Assembly: GCA_014529385.2 (NCBI GenBank)
Contig: CM043971.1
Span: 83,342,340 to 83,406,339 of the forward strand
DNA from: Adiantum capillus-veneris
Taxonomy: Eukaryota > Streptophyta > Polypodiopsida > Polypodiales > Pteridaceae
Length of the DNA: 64,000 nucleotides
Reading direction: 5' to 3'
The translations under genes were made by a program, and so were the position numbers. Under the pieces are notes generated by a model. The model did no database searches. It had not been told where the DNA came from and was given only the letters and a program-made list of their open reading frames with translations. Positions 10,474-23,266 of the stretch are shown here, in pieces (within the stretch, counting starts at the first letter, position 1; each line of letters starts with the position of its first letter).

Positions 10474-13471
10474 GGAGGCATCAAAGAGGGAGTAGGTAAT
10501 CTTGATGTACTTGGTGGCTCCATGGTCCCTTTACCCTTCTTGAGTACATTGCTTGCTAGGGGAGTACCTTGAGAGCCACTCTCTACGGTGTTTTGAGTAA
10601 CTCCATGTGAAATGGGAGGGAGAGACTCTTCTTGTGTCTTCTCTAAGTACTCATCACTCTCTTTTTGAAACCCTTCATTCAAAAACCATACAACACAATA
10701 TCACATAAATTAGCAATGAAGTAAGACATACATTCTCCATAGAAAATAGCCACAAGTGTATAGGTACTTACTCGCCCGTAATTCAAACTCTTAATTTGAA
10801 ATACTCCTAGTAGATAATCCAACCACCAAGGACAAACTTTGGCTTCCCATGTTGTCAAATTCCTTTCAATCAGAAAGGGAGAGAACATTGTATTCTCATC
10901 ACGCACATTAATCCACTCTCTAGTGAATAATGGGGCTTCATTCAATTCATGCATCTCAATACATTGTATAACCCATCTACAAAATTTTACGGCATCATCC
11001 ACTTTGAAAAGCACATTCACACAATAGTATAACAATTGACATGTAACCCAGAAAAAAAAATGCCATAGTCTCCTTTGTATGGAGTACACTTTTTCAAAAT
11101 AAACCATAAACCCTTTCTTGGGCTCCCACAAGGGATTTAAGTGTTTTCAACACTGGCATTACACATGCCCGTATTGTCAAAAAAACCATCCACCCCATAT
11201 TGGGCTTCCACAGGGAATTTATGAATTTTTTGTAAATAGAAAATGATATGTCACCAATCTCAATACGACCCATTGTCACCTAACTATGACAAACAAATGA
11301 AATGCTCTTATTTTGCAAAGAGTGCAAGTGAAAGATGCAAATATGTAAATGCACTAGAGCCGAAAGATTTCATTGCATCCATTAGAAAAATAAAAGCCTG
11401 CACAAATAGTAACAATAAACAAGAATACTCAACTTGATCTTATGTAAATTAAAACATGTCTATATTCTATTAAAAATAATGGTCAAATATCTACCTGCAA
11501 AAATATGATATTTCATGCTCATATTGTAGAATAGATCAAAAGAATTTGGAAAGTGGACCTTCTACTTGCAACCTTTCAATCATAAGTGTAGCTTCCTGAT
11601 GCAAGTGAGCCAATAAGTCTCCTTTTTCATGTAACTTCTAAAAAGATTGGAATCACCAAAATGAAAATATTGTGGATCCTTAGACTTGGTGAGGCTCATT
11701 AGGTGCAAAATTATCTTCTTTCTAAAAAAACAACATACACACAACCATATAGCAAATCAAAATGCTTGAACACAATTACAAATGAGAAAATAATAGCTAC
11801 AGTACCTCTCAAAAGTAATTTTAGAGCTTGTCAAACAATAGAGCTTATCTCTTAAGAGATCTTTTTTAAGAGGATTGGCGATTTATAGGTACTTGTAGCC
11901 CCTATCTTTCAACCTTTCCTCTTCTACCTTTGTGGCCTTTTCAAGTCTCTTCTTCTTCTCAACATCATTTAGTCCAAGAGCATCTAGCTTTGCTCTTTCT
12001 TTGGACATAAATGCAGTGAACTCATCCTAATACAAAACATTGTATTAAAACCACAATAAAATTTAGCAGTAATTACCAATTATGTGGAGTAGTTGTCACC
12101 TTCCACACTAGTTGCGATATCAATCCACATGGAGTATTGTACCATGGCGAAGCACCATGGTAATGCCGTGCCTCAACAATCATCTCCATTCTAGCCCATT
12201 CTCTCATATCGGGTGTCAATTATTAAAGGATAGACTATTTATTTTCCATGCCAAATCTTTGAAACATATACACTTCATGAGTGATGTTTGGCATGACATG
12301 TGCCCTAGAAATGTTGCAGCAAAATATAAAATAAATAGTAAAACACAAGCATTGTTAGCAAAACAACAGATAGTCAACATTTAATTAGAAACTTATGCAT
12401 TGGAAGTGTCAAGTGCAAGAAGCAACTCTGCTTCTTTTGCTCTAGACAAATCAAGGAATTGGCAACGAGCACTAACATGGTATTGAACATTGTCCGAATA
12501 CTCTATCACAAAAACAATACTCACAATTTATGTAAATGAAGGTTTATAATAAAAAAGTGAAAAAGGCAAAAGGTCTCACTTTCTTTGATTCTTTTCCACC
12601 ATGTTTTAAGCCGGTGGTTTCCATCCCACACCAAAAATTTATTTCCTTTGAGCTCCTGCCACTCTCTACCAAGTGCTCTCTTAAACTCAACATTTCTTTC
12701 TCGCCAAAGTGGTCCCCATTCCTCCATATCCATCGTGGTCACGGGAATGGTATCTCCTCTATAATCCCCAACGGACACAAGGAAATGCCCCAAAGTTTCT
12801 AAATAACCAGCAGAATCAAAAGAGGAAATGAGCCATTTTACATCATCTCTAGCAAACCTAACAGCCTCATGCACCATGAGTCGACAAAGTGGAAGAGGAG
12901 GAGGCAATGTCTTCTTCTTGACATAAAACTGGCGTAGAACATCTTTCATCAAGCCAAGCAAAATTTGCTTGGCTAGGTGTTTGGAATGCTTATTCTCATC
13001 ATCCCCTTCACGATCACTACTTCTTCATTGTCGTGAGGATCTTCAATGTGAACATTGGTCTCTGTATATAGAAAACACACAAACATTTAATTGTCCAAAA
13101 ATATATGCTATTAGGATTAGATAGTCCAAGGTATTTAATTTACAAAATATTTGTCAGAGTCTCCTTTTCACAGAGACAACTTTTTTAAAAAAAATCGCAC
13201 ACCCTGTATAGGACTCTCACATTAGATTTAAGGACCTTATCACAAACATAAACAAAAACAGTACTTAGTATTTTCTCAGAAACTATCAATGGTATGTATA
13301 TAAGAAATTATACACCCTTTCTTAATCTTCCACATTGTTGAGCACAACCAAACTTTCTCAACAAAAATCAAACGTCCATAGAATTTAACCATCCACCATT
13401 GCAATTAAAATTATAACATATAACCATGATTTACCTATGATGTCTACATCATCTTTGACATTGTTGGAGTC
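10474..13471 (-). pseudogene. Uncharacterised multi-exon gene with VWDGNHR motif, cut at both ends
   Basis: A series of minus-strand open blocks bounded by consensus splice sites. They are: 13471-13435 (donor ATAG/GTAAAT); 13061-12580 (acceptor TATACAG, donor AAA/GTGAGA); about 12502-12380; about 12300-12090 (donor AAG/GTGACA); about 12030-11880 (acceptor TTAG); about 11640-11540; about 11060-10777 (donor GA/GTAAGT); and 10690-10474. The longest exon encodes acidic sequence, then LMVHEAVRFARDDVKWLISS, EEWGPLWRERNVEF, and LKGNKFLVWDGNHRLKTW. The last faintly recalls the ligand loop of ParB/Srx-fold proteins, but I cannot assign a function. A frameshift after DPHDNEE (near 13015) and stops in later blocks point to decay. 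The CACTA end truncates the C-terminus after SLMPP. Element 1 interrupts the first visible exon. Confidence 0.6.
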
Positions 13472-13692
13472 TGTTAGCAGCGAGCTAACACGGACACCAT
13501 TTTTCGGAGTTCTCTTTGTAAAACATTTATTATTTTGATAAATCGGGAATATTGTAACTCCTATTTTCTTGGGTAAACTCTGTAATTAATGAGTTGGGGC
13601 TACAAGCTTCCATATTGTATCAACAAGTTATTTTCCAGCTTTGGTAGAACTTCAGATTATTAGTTTTGACCACCCAAAAACCTTGTTTAAGG

Positions 13693-13700
13693 TATAAAAG
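13693..13700 (+). promoter_or_regulatory. TATA box of element 1 LTR
   Basis: TATAAAAG in the LTR, also conserved in the inverted copy (near 31540). It is the expected position for an RNA polymerase II start in the LTR. Confidence 0.6.
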
Positions 13701-14191
13701 CCAATTTTTGTAAGTTTTTTACAAGTTTTGCATAAGAAATACACAGCATGAGCTAACGGCTCTCACTCCTCTTCTTCTCATGCTTCCTACTCCCTCCCCG
13801 GTTCTCACATCTCGATTGCATTTGTTGCATTGCAACCGCAGGTAAGAGCTCTGCGCATTGATGTAAGCAGTTCCCAGTATTTCGTAGCTTTTGGCATCGT
13901 CGACCCGCGGCCTAATTTCATCATAACTAGGAATTTACACTTTTAAATTGAAAAAAAAGCATAGGAGGGGTATTGGGGCATCATTGCTAAGCATTTAGAT
14001 GCATTCTGGGTAGAAAACGACTAGGTAAAAAATCCACTGTTATAATCGTGATTTTGGACCTTGACCTAAAGTGGGGTTTGAGACCATAAGTATATGTGCT
14101 TAGATCTTATAAACTTGTCCTAGAAGTTTTGTTATGTTTGGATGTCATTTGATGCTGTAACGGATGTGAAATGTTTGCCGATGAGCGATGG

Positions 14192-14641
14192 GCATTATGT
14201 GAAATTTGGGCTCACAAAGGGGCTCTTTAAGAAGTTTGACTTTACCTCTCTCTACCAAAACGGGCATATAGATAAATTTCTCCAACAAACTCCAAAGTTG
14301 GTGGAGGTTTGACAGTTAGAATGCCCTCTTCAAGCTGTATCTATTGATATATAGCATGCCATGAGATTTCTCATATTTTAGAATATCTTTTTTTGATTCA
14401 CCTATAATGTGACAACTCTGTCGGAATCTAAGTGAATCAAAAAAGAATCTTTTAAAATATGATGAATCTCATGGCGTGCTATATATCAGTAGATAACCTT
14501 GAAGAGGACATTCTAACCGTTAAACCTCCTCTAACTTTGGAGTTTGTTTGCAAAAATTTATCCATGCGCCCATTTTGGTAGAGAGAGGTAAAGTCAAACT
14601 CCTTAAAAAGCCCCTTTGTGAGTTCAAATTTCACCTAATGC
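14192..14641. mobile_element. Foldback (long inverted repeat) element inside the LTR
   Basis: Two arms of about 210 bp (14192-14402 and 14434-14641) are near-perfect inverted copies around a loop of about 31 bp. The ends read GCATTATGTGAAATTTG and, inverted, GCATTAGGTGAAATTTG. There is no coding capacity. Homology between the LTR and its inverted partner stops at this insertion site. No clear target duplication was seen. It is best described as a MITE or foldback element. Confidence 0.85.
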
Positions 14642-14834
14642 TTTTGGTGTCAGTCACTTGAGTGTAGCTTGAGTTAGATGCGAGTTGTTAGTTGTTTTTC
14701 GAGAGATTGACAACCTCTTGTAGCCTCTATGCACTAGTCGAGTCAGCTTCGTCCCATGGTTTGACAAATTAATCGTGGTTCTCGCTAATACTGCAATAAG
14801 ATAGGATGGTGAGATTATACATGTGTCCCACATT

Positions 14835-14857
14835 TGGCGCCACTGTCCGGGATTGAA
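14835..14857 (+). other. Primer binding site, tRNA-Asp-like
   Basis: TGGCGCC(A)CTGTCCGGGATTG resembles the tRNA-Asp primer site (TGGCGCCGTTGCCGGGGAT) with a few mismatches, 2 bp after the LTR end. Asp primers are common in plant Tat and Athila relatives. Confidence 0.75.
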
Positions 14858-15429
14858 GAGACCTAAAATAGGAAAAACACGAGCGTCTTGTGTAGTTATC
14901 CTTTGACTTCTTTTAGGTTCGCCTAGAGTTCAAAACTTTCTGTTAAAAACCGCATAACTTAAGATTGTCGTCTTTTGTTATGTAGAGGTAGCTTGGAATT
15001 AGTAATCGTACTTACTGAGTGCATTTAGGATTGTAGGATTGTAGAATTAGATTAGGATTTTGAGAATGATTGGTAGACGAGACAAGTCTTAATATTAGTG
15101 TTCAGAAAAACATAAAATACAAGTAAATGAGTGTTTGTGGACACTTTCCACAACCCCATTGCATGAGAATCTAGGAGTAGGGTAAGTAGGATCCGAGGTG
15201 GATTTCAAGACATTGCTCTCTCTGAAAGAATCAAGTGTGAGTTGTTATTGAAAGTTGTAAAATTTCAGGTCTACGACTAGAAATAGATTGAAAAGAGTCA
15301 AAACCACTCAATCCGACTGGAGAGTAAGCCTAAAAGTTGTCTGAACCAGTTGGTAAGCTCAAAGACACTTCGAGGTAAAAATTTCAAGAGTTGGCCAAAA
15401 CTCATATTATTTACTTTTTCTTGACATAT

Positions 15430-16560
15430 TAGGCGAAATTAAGTTTTGACTTGATTCATAGGCTTAAAATAGCTCATATAAGGACTGTCTTCGAACAATT
15501 GCAAAAAAAGTGTTCATTTCAAGCCTAAAGTTAATAATCACGATGATTAAACTTTATGATCTAAATTGGCCAAGGTTCATATTATTGACTCATTGCATGT
15601 GTACAAAAAACTTTTGTAAAGGCCCAAGAGATTTGGATCACTAAATCGACAAAAAACTGGGTAAAAACTAAAGTTTGTACTGACTTTTTGAATCTTGAGT
15701 GTAAATTGGGAAAAATTTATCCAAACTTGTTGAAAATTGTTTTATAGGCTTATATTGGTGTGATAAACATGTGCTCATGCGCAGTTGACCAAAAGGATGC
15801 AAAAATTTGTTAGAAATAAATAATCGTGATTATTTACATCTGTCCAATTTTTCAACTTTTTTTTATCAAGTCAGCATACCACTAGTTTTAACATGTTGTA
15901 ATAAGTCCACAAACCAAATTTGGTAAGATTTGGATCCCTGGATTGAAAATTGTGACTAAAATTGCAAAATTGGTCTGCAGACATATAATTGATGACCATT
16001 TGACCGAAAATTGTCCAAACTTGATGAAACTTGGCTAGTGACCTTAACTGAAGGTGCTTAATAGATGTGTGTCAAAGTTGGGGCAAAAACTTGCAAAATT
16101 ATAACTGGAACAAATAATCGTGATTATTTACATCTGCTTCAAAACTTGAGAAATTTGCAAATTTGAGTATACCACAAGGTTAAGCATATCAAGTAGACCT
16201 CACAAAACCATTTTGGTGAAATTTGGATCCCAAAAGTGAGACTTAAGCCAGAGACTTAAGCCAGATTCTCAAAATTAGAGTCTGCAAACACAAAAAAGTT
16301 GATAAACTTGATCAAAATTTGTCCAAACTTGTTGAAACTTGTCTAGGGACTCTAACAAATTGTATACTTGCCAAACCAATAAAAAAAGTGCAAAAAATTG
16401 ACAAAAGTAAATAATCATGATTATTTACTTTTGCCATCCAAAGACATCAATTTTGACTTTTGAGCTTATGCAGTGTTAGACCAACATAATATAAATCCAG
16501 AGGGTAATTTTGGGTTCAATCGGATCAAAATTGGTACATATACACTCAGTTTCCAGGTTG
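15430..16560. repeat. Diverged tandem repeats of about 290-297 bp in the element 1 leader
   Basis: At least four diverged units. The marker is an AT palindrome, AAATAATCGTGATTATTT or variants, at 15531, 15818, 16112 and 16409. Other markers keep the same period: GATTTGGATC-type sequence at about 15627, 15928, 16222 and 16515, and TCCAAACTTGNTGAAA at about 15720, 16012 and 16315. The stretch is non-coding. Confidence 0.82.
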
Positions 16561-16832
16561 CAGATCAAACCTTTGATTTTTGCTAAGTCGAATTTGAAAG
16601 TCAAAATTTGACTCCCATACCTCTATTTGAAGTGATACACAGAGACCAATCACAAGAGTAGCAAAAACTCTACTGTTTGTATAGAAGAATAGCTAACTTG
16701 ATCAAATTTGTACAGGAATCAGGTAGCAGATGAGGGATCAGTGGCTTGATAGAAAGTCGCAATCGAATCAAGTGGAAATTGACGACAAGTCAATCCAAAG
16801 GTAGTACTCTATCAAGGGCTTCATAAGTCTAT

Positions 16833-17540
16833 ATGAACCTTAGATCTGGTCATGTACTAGGAAATCAGGGCATACTCGAAGAAACCTCCAATAGAGTATC
16901 TACCGAAGAAAGCGTGAATCAAGGCAATTCCTTGCACACAATTCCTGAAGAAGTCTCAGACACTTTTTCAGATTCAACATCCGAAATGTCTTCTTACTCG
17001 ACTCACTCGGAAACTCGAACGACAGTGCGCTATGAGCATATACTATCTTTTTACAAGACTAACCGTTATGGAGCCCAGGTTTACTTGGACCCTAACGAAG
17101 AGTATGCTGTTCACATCGATGACCATGGTATTGAGTTCGAAGAAGAGATTAGGCAAACAAACAAGGAAAAAATGTATATGGAGCGAAATTGAACTCAGTA
17201 TTTACAAGTCAAAAACCCTGACGTGATAGACAAATGGGGGTTAGAAGTAAACACCATAATCCCAGATATGTCAGCAAAAGAAGGACCACCAACTTTAGAA
17301 TTCGAGGGATACGATCAAGTAGACTTGAAGCCTTTCAAACGATTTAGTACGGATAATCCTAGGATCGAAATCTATTGTTGGGAAGATAGAAACATAAAAG
17401 ATCTTTTGTGGACTTCTCATGCCAAACCAGGACAGCTAACGACCATGAAGATCATCTATATCTTCAAGATCAAAGATAAGGGATCAACGAACTACCAACC
17501 TACATGTTTGGGGATTGTTATAACAACAACTTTGTTATGA
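16833..17540 (+). pseudogene. Element 1 gag N-terminal region
   Basis: ATG at 16833 opens MNLRSGHVLG, a start style common in plant gypsy Gag. The acidic, Ser-rich protein continues in one frame to 17540 with a single in-frame TGA at 17190-17192. No domain was identified in this part. It lies 2 kb after the LTR and just before the capsid-like segment. Confidence 0.6.
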
Positions 17541-17891
17541 TGACTCCTGAGAAGGTAGAACAAACCAAATACCAAGGGCATTCCATACGGGATTGGATAT
17601 TAGGACAAGGACCATAAACAATTCTAAGAGATGAACACTGTGAGAGATCATCTGAGAGTAATGTAAAGAAACCAAATACCGCCTCATCATGTAGAAACCC
17701 TGGTGACTCTAAGGCCAGTCCAGGGCTACACGAGTCACTATTTTCAACAGACTAGTTTGAAGGACTCGGAACATGACCAACTGCCAGAAGATCGGGAGTT
17801 GAACCAAACAGACGCGTAAGACCGGCTGATTTTTAGAAATGGCTCAAAAAATACAGTGGATCAGGGGATTCATACAACCACTTAGCAAGCT

Positions 17892-19323
17892 TTGCTCTTA
17901 GCAAGTGCTAAGAGCAAAGTGTATATTCGATTTCCATACTCAATTCGAGGGGTTTGGAATGACATTAGAAGAAAATGCATTGGCATGGTTCCAAAACATT
18001 CCACCAAGGTCAATCATGGACTTGAACACATTAGCTCAAGGATTTGTAGCTGCTTGTTCCAAAACGGGGATCAAACATAATACGATAACTCAAATCTACA
18101 GCTTTAAACAGTAACATGGTGAGTCTGTTAAGGATTGTATAAATCGAATGAAACAATATATTGCCAGATGCCCAGAGCTGGAGATACCTACAGAAGAACG
18201 ACTTGTATCTTCGTTTCTAGAGGGATTGCTAAACAAAGAACTTCATGCTATACTCTATAGTAAAAAGCATACAACCCTAGAAGCGTGTGTGTCGGATGCT
18301 ATTGACTTAGGAGTCAATTGTGAAATTTTCAATGAAGAAGATGTCCCTAAGGATAACCAAATCAAGAAAACGACATCCACGAAACCAGCACAAGTGGGAA
18401 CAGCTCCTGCAACAGCACTCTCAGCCATAGAAGATATGCTAAAAAGGATGAACGACATGATGAACAACCTGCAAAAAGCACCTACAAGGAGACCAGGACA
18501 AGGGATACCTCCACAGGGACAACCAATTAGGCCACAAAAATGGTGTGCAAATGAGGGTAAATGGACCAACCATGAGACCCACGAGTCCTACTTCAGACCA
18601 AAGTATGATGGAAATGTTCAGTATGTGCCCATGAGGCCACAAGGATAACCCATGTACAGATATCATCATAATATGGCCCAAGCTCAAAAACCACCAATGG
18701 GTATGGAAAGACCTCAACCCGTGTTGGGACAACAACCTCCGTATCCAGGACATAATGTAGTGCCTGTAAAGTACATACACTCTGAAGGAGTCATAGATGA
18801 ACAAGCATTAGTACATGTTACACCTTATGCAGAGCCTAATCCATCTACAGTAATGGTAGAAGGAGATTGGTATAATCCACATCCACCACCAATGGAAGAA
18901 ACCGTGACTTATGCTCCATTGGAGCTCGCACCAATGTATTATGTAGCTAATCAAGGTGTCAGCCCTCCCATGGTAAGACCCATGATGAAGCCAAGAACAA
19001 GAAACTGTCATAACTCTGGTGATGATGATCATTGGAAAAATGAATGTCCAGAGCCTGACAAAAACCTCAAACCAATTGAAGCCTATTGCATACAATGTTG
19101 CAAACAGGGAGGACACTTTCCTGAAGATTGTACTAAAAATCCTTTGAACAAGGGTAAAATGATAGTAAACGTAGTCCAAGTGATACCTAGTAGCTCATCA
19201 GAGAGTGAACCGATTGTTCCAATCAAGGTAATCACAAGAAAAAGAAACACAACTCCTCTGATGATTCGAAAAATACTAAAGTTTCCTCTCAAAGAATCAA
19301 AAGGAGCAAAGCAAAAGATATGA
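17892..19323 (+). pseudogene. Element 1 Gag (capsid and nucleocapsid)
   Basis: One frame from about 17905 to 19323 with in-frame TAA codons at 18112 and 18646. The first part reads LEENALAWFQNIPP and SFLEGLLNKELHAIL, matching the retrotrans_gag capsid fold (AxxWF and the later helix). After a Pro/Gln-rich linker come two zinc knuckles: a damaged one (CHNSGDDDHWKNEC, second Cys replaced) and CIQCCKQGGHFPEDC. Gag forms the virus-like particle and packages RNA. A 13-bp inverted repeat at 17889-17918 disrupts the frame at the 5' end. Confidence 0.78.
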
Positions 19324-19449
19324 GATGATAAAACAAAAACAACAGGTTGAACTCGAGGAGAAAGCAAAGAAGCTATTCCAAGAAAAGTTGAAAGAAACTG
19401 GAAGTGAATTTAAAGAAACAACCGTGACGTCTGGAGGATCCATTCTGGT

Positions 19450-20974
19450 TAAAAAATTTTGAGCCTATTAATGCCGCCTTCGAAGCCTACCAAGCAGGAC
19501 TTAAAGCAAGCCAAAACCTGGAAAACAAATGGAAAAAATATCCTTCTCCAGACATGGAAGCAGTCAAGCTGGAAGCTTATCAAAATGTGGTAAGAATCAC
19601 GCAAGAAATGCTGGAAAAACAAAAACCCAAGCTTGAAAGTATCGCAAAACCTGATAAGCTTATGGTAGGAGACACTAAAGAAAAATCCGATGTGGTGGCA
19701 GAACCCCACCTTGAAACAAACAAACCAGAACTTATAGTGCCTGATAGCGAAGATGCTTTATATGGAATTCCATTCGTGGAGGAAGACTAGCTAGGACACT
19801 TATGGAAAAAAGTGAGAGAGATCAATGATGGGAGCCTAACTCTGAAGTCAGCTCCTATAGAGGAAGTTTGGTTGATAACCTACCTTCTGATATGAATGTG
19901 GATCTACAATCCTTGTATGGGGATTGCGGATCAAAAGCTTCAGGAATGTCGAAACCATTGACCTTGAAAACATTACCTTCTTACTTGGGAGATAATGAAG
20001 ATGAATCCATCGTGTGTAAGACCACTCAAGTAAAAAGAGCTGAATAGACCCTAGAAGTAGACAACATTCATTCAATCATGTCTACACCCATACAATGTAC
20101 TCTTACCTTGGGAGAACTGTTAAAACTCAAACCATACTTATGGAATGATTTACAGAAAACCCTAGAAGAGGTGGGGATAACTGGGTTAATCTCAAAAAAT
20201 TTGGAAAATTTGAAAAATGAATTGGAAAACAAAGAGATTCGATCAGTTCCCATGAGCAACGTCGAAGATTATTATGAAGGGGAGGAAGGAAACACCACCC
20301 TCCCAACGAAATATAATGACATTGAAGCCATGGCAATAATGGATAGTGGAGTTGGCATAGCCATAGCCACTTAAGTAGTATGGGAACCCCGGGGACAGCC
20401 ATCCATTAGACAAACTTGAATGAAATTATAGTTGACTATGACAGACATATTGAGAGATCATTAGGGCTGCTTGAAAAAGTGATAGTCAATTCCTGTGGAA
20501 TTGAACTTGAATGAAATTACAGTTGACTATGACAGACATATTGAGAGATCATTAGGGCTGCTTGAAAAAGTGATAGTCAATTCCTGTGGAATTGAATATC
20601 AACACACTTTTTCCATAGTAGACTTTGGGAAAAAACTCAAGTATGAAATCATATTGGGAAGACCTTTCATGCGACAGGTACAACTTATCCAAGATTGGGA
20701 AGACAATTATCTCTACTTGAAGCAAGTGGGATCTATAACAAGAGTAAATCTAAAAGATCACACTTATAGAGATGTCTTGAAAACACCCATCCAAGAGTTT
20801 GATTCAGTCTCTTTGGCTGAAACTAAACTCCCATCCTGGTTAAACAAAGACACTCCTATTTGGATGTGTGGAGCTTCAAAAAACGGAAGCTTAACACGAG
20901 AAGAATGTATCCTAGAAAGGGACTGCATAGACAAAGCATATGTACCTGAACACTTTCCAGAGCATTTATTTTAG
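19450..20974 (+). pseudogene. Element 1 Gag-Pol linker and aspartic protease
   Basis: Frames at 19554-19790 and 20078-20374 are Glu/Lys-rich linker. The protease active site appears as AIMDSGVGIA (DSG present) at about 20330. The second half, YEIILGRPFMRQVQLIQDW, is the usual ILGRPFL-type retropepsin end. A 91-bp tandem duplication (20415-20596) lies between them and shifts the frame. The protease would process Gag-Pol; this copy cannot. Confidence 0.72.
20415..20596 (+). repeat. 91-bp tandem duplication in the protease
   Basis: Two copies starting CTTGAATGAAATTA and ending CTGTGGAATTGAA lie head to tail, 91 bp apart, differing by one base. The length is not a multiple of three, so it breaks the frame. 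Confidence 0.92.
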
Positions 20975-21760
20975 ACATTCAAGTGGACTCAAATTTTAGT
21001 GACAATGGATGTATGTGTGAATAAGTCTATGCCTACTCAATTTTGCAATGAGGATGGCTACAACATAATTCCCATCAAGTGATTTCAATCCTCAACATTG
21101 AAGACGAAGATGAGGAACCCAAGGACTTAATGAAAGCTCAACAAGTCTTTTCAGACCTCTATTACAATGCAGCTGATAAGTTAAATGAACACTTAGCTAT
21201 CTCAGAAGATCCGGGATCAGAAAAAAAGTATATGAGAGCTAAGCTATTGTTAAAAGAAGGGGAGGAAAAGTTTTTTAACCTTCCAAACCATAAATCAAGA
21301 AGACAAAAATCGTATAAACGAAAAAGAGACACCAGAATTGTGAAAACATGACCTATGCCATCAGTCTCCAGTAAAACACAATTCCTGATGCAGATAGATT
21401 CAAATGATTGTGTCAAGGACAAAATAATTGGCAGATATCCTTCAAACAAAAACTCAAAAATGTCTCAAACATCGAGAAAGACAAGGAAGGGTACTAAAAA
21501 AAAATCACAAGATAAGAAACCACTCATAACCAAAGTCCAGCGGAAAAAGAAATACCAAGAGTTAAAAAAATCTCTAAAGGAGATATACACAACCGATATG
21601 GAAACCACGGAAGAGGATGGTAAGGATGTACTGCATGTTCCATCCTATTACAAAAAGTATACTCTCCAAGATCGGAAAATTATACTCGAACAACCTGTTA
21701 GGGAACTACGAAAACAGGGTGAGTCTTAAGAAGGACCTGAAAACGCTAAAAGGATAGACT
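20975..21760 (+). pseudogene. Element 1 protease-RT linker
   Basis: Two Lys/Glu-rich blocks, 21079-21351 and 21355-21729, are open in place of one long frame. No motif was recognised. They join the protease to the RT entry region and probably belong to the same polyprotein. Confidence 0.5.
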
Positions 21761-23260
21761 TGGCTGAAGCAGGAGAAGAGCCTACACATGCTTACATTGC
21801 AAATGACCTAACAGAAGAAAAAGAAAAGCTTTTGCTGAGCTTGTTAAAGGAATACCGAGATATCTTTTCTTGGTCTTACAAGGATCTCAAGGGTGTTGAT
21901 CCAGAATCTGTCAACATACCATACCCATGAGAGATGATGCCAAACCAAGTAGACAGAGACCATACACGTGTAACAAAACATTTGCTAGGAAGATAAAAGA
22001 AGAGATTGAAAAATTAAACGAAGCCAAATTCATTTATAAAATTGAACACACAGATTGGGTGTCTCCAATTATGGTATTACCCAAGAAGAATGGAAAATTA
22101 TGAGTGTGTGTTAATCTCAAAAAGGTGAATGCAGCTACTATTAGGGACACCTTTCCTCTTCCGATAACTGGGCATCTTTTAGATCGAGCTGCAAGCAAAG
22201 AAGCTTACAAATTTTTAGATGGCTTTTTGGGATACAATCAACTTTTGACTGACCCAAAAGATCAGCATAAAACTGCTTTTGCAACAAAATGGGGTATAAT
22301 TGCCTATCGGGTTATGCCATTTGGGTTAACTAATGCTCCAGCCACGTTTCAAAGGTTGATGAGCCATGATTTCAAAGAATATCTTAGGAAATTCTTAGAA
22401 GTATATATGGATGATCTATGCGTACATTCATCAATCCGGGTCGATCATTTTGAACATCTCAAAAAGGTATTCGAAAAATGTAGACTTTATAGGATTTGCT
22501 TAAATCCTGAAAAGTGCACATTCATGCGAAGACAAGGAAAAACTCTTGGACATATAGTGTTTGAAAATGGCATAGCTAATGATATTGAGAAGATTCATGT
22601 CATTGTTGATTTTCCTAGACCAACAACAGTAAAGGGGGTACAAGCCTTCATGGGGCATTGTGGATATTACCGATGGTTCGTCTACATGTACGCTATAATT
22701 GCAGAACCCATGTATAGCTTGATTACGCACTTTGAATGGACTGAGGCATGTGAAGAATCCTTCATGAATCTTAAGCAAGCTCTCACCTCAGCTCCAATAT
22801 TGAAAGCACCAGATTGGAATAAGGTATTCCACGTACATGTAGATGCTTCCAATTTTGGTATTGGTTTTATACTAGTTCAACCAGGAGATGGAAAATTTGA
22901 TTTTCCAATTTCTTATGCTAGCTGACAATTGAACATGGAGGAAAAGAATTACACCACCACCGAAAGAGAAGGATTAGAAATGATCTATACTGTTAAAAAT
23001 TATAGACGTTACCTATTAGCCAACAAGTTTGTGTTCTTTGTGGACCACCAAGTTTTGTTGTATTTGGTCAACAAGCCATGCAACATAGGGAGAATAGCGA
23101 GACGGTTCATCATTCTTCTGAAATTTGTTATCACTGTGGTTGTAAAAAAAGGCACTACACATCATTGAGCAGATCATTTGTCAAGGATTGTTTCAGGGAA
23201 ATCACCTAAAGGGGTAGACGATGATGTACCAGATGTCTATTTATTCTCTGTGGAAATGAT
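21760..23260 (+). pseudogene. Element 1 reverse transcriptase and RNase H
   Basis: RT begins about 21.77 kb (LLKEYRDIFSWSYKDLKGV). A frameshift lies near 21927 and a TGA at 22101. Then VCVNLKKVNAATIRDTFPLP, the FG[LF]TNAPATFQ block and catalytic VYMDDLC are intact. RNase H shows VHVDASNFGIG, then TTTEREGL, then FFVDHQVLL and ADHLSR, so the D-E-D-D set is present. Stops in the RNase H are TGA at 22923 (YAS*QL) and near 23166 (HH*AD). There is only one RNase H, unlike the Tat-type element at 46-58 kb. Confidence 0.88.
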
Positions 23261-23266
23261 ACCTCG

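Larger units (their letters stand above)
13472..14832 (+). repeat. 5' LTR of element 1
   Basis: 1361 bp from TGTTAGCAGC to CCCACA, ending 2 bases before the primer site. About 700 bp of its start is matched in reverse complement at 31741-31045. It includes a 450-bp foldback insertion, so the original LTR was about 0.9 kb. The flanking 5 bp GAGTC (13467-13471) is the candidate target duplication; its partner was not found. Confidence 0.85.
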
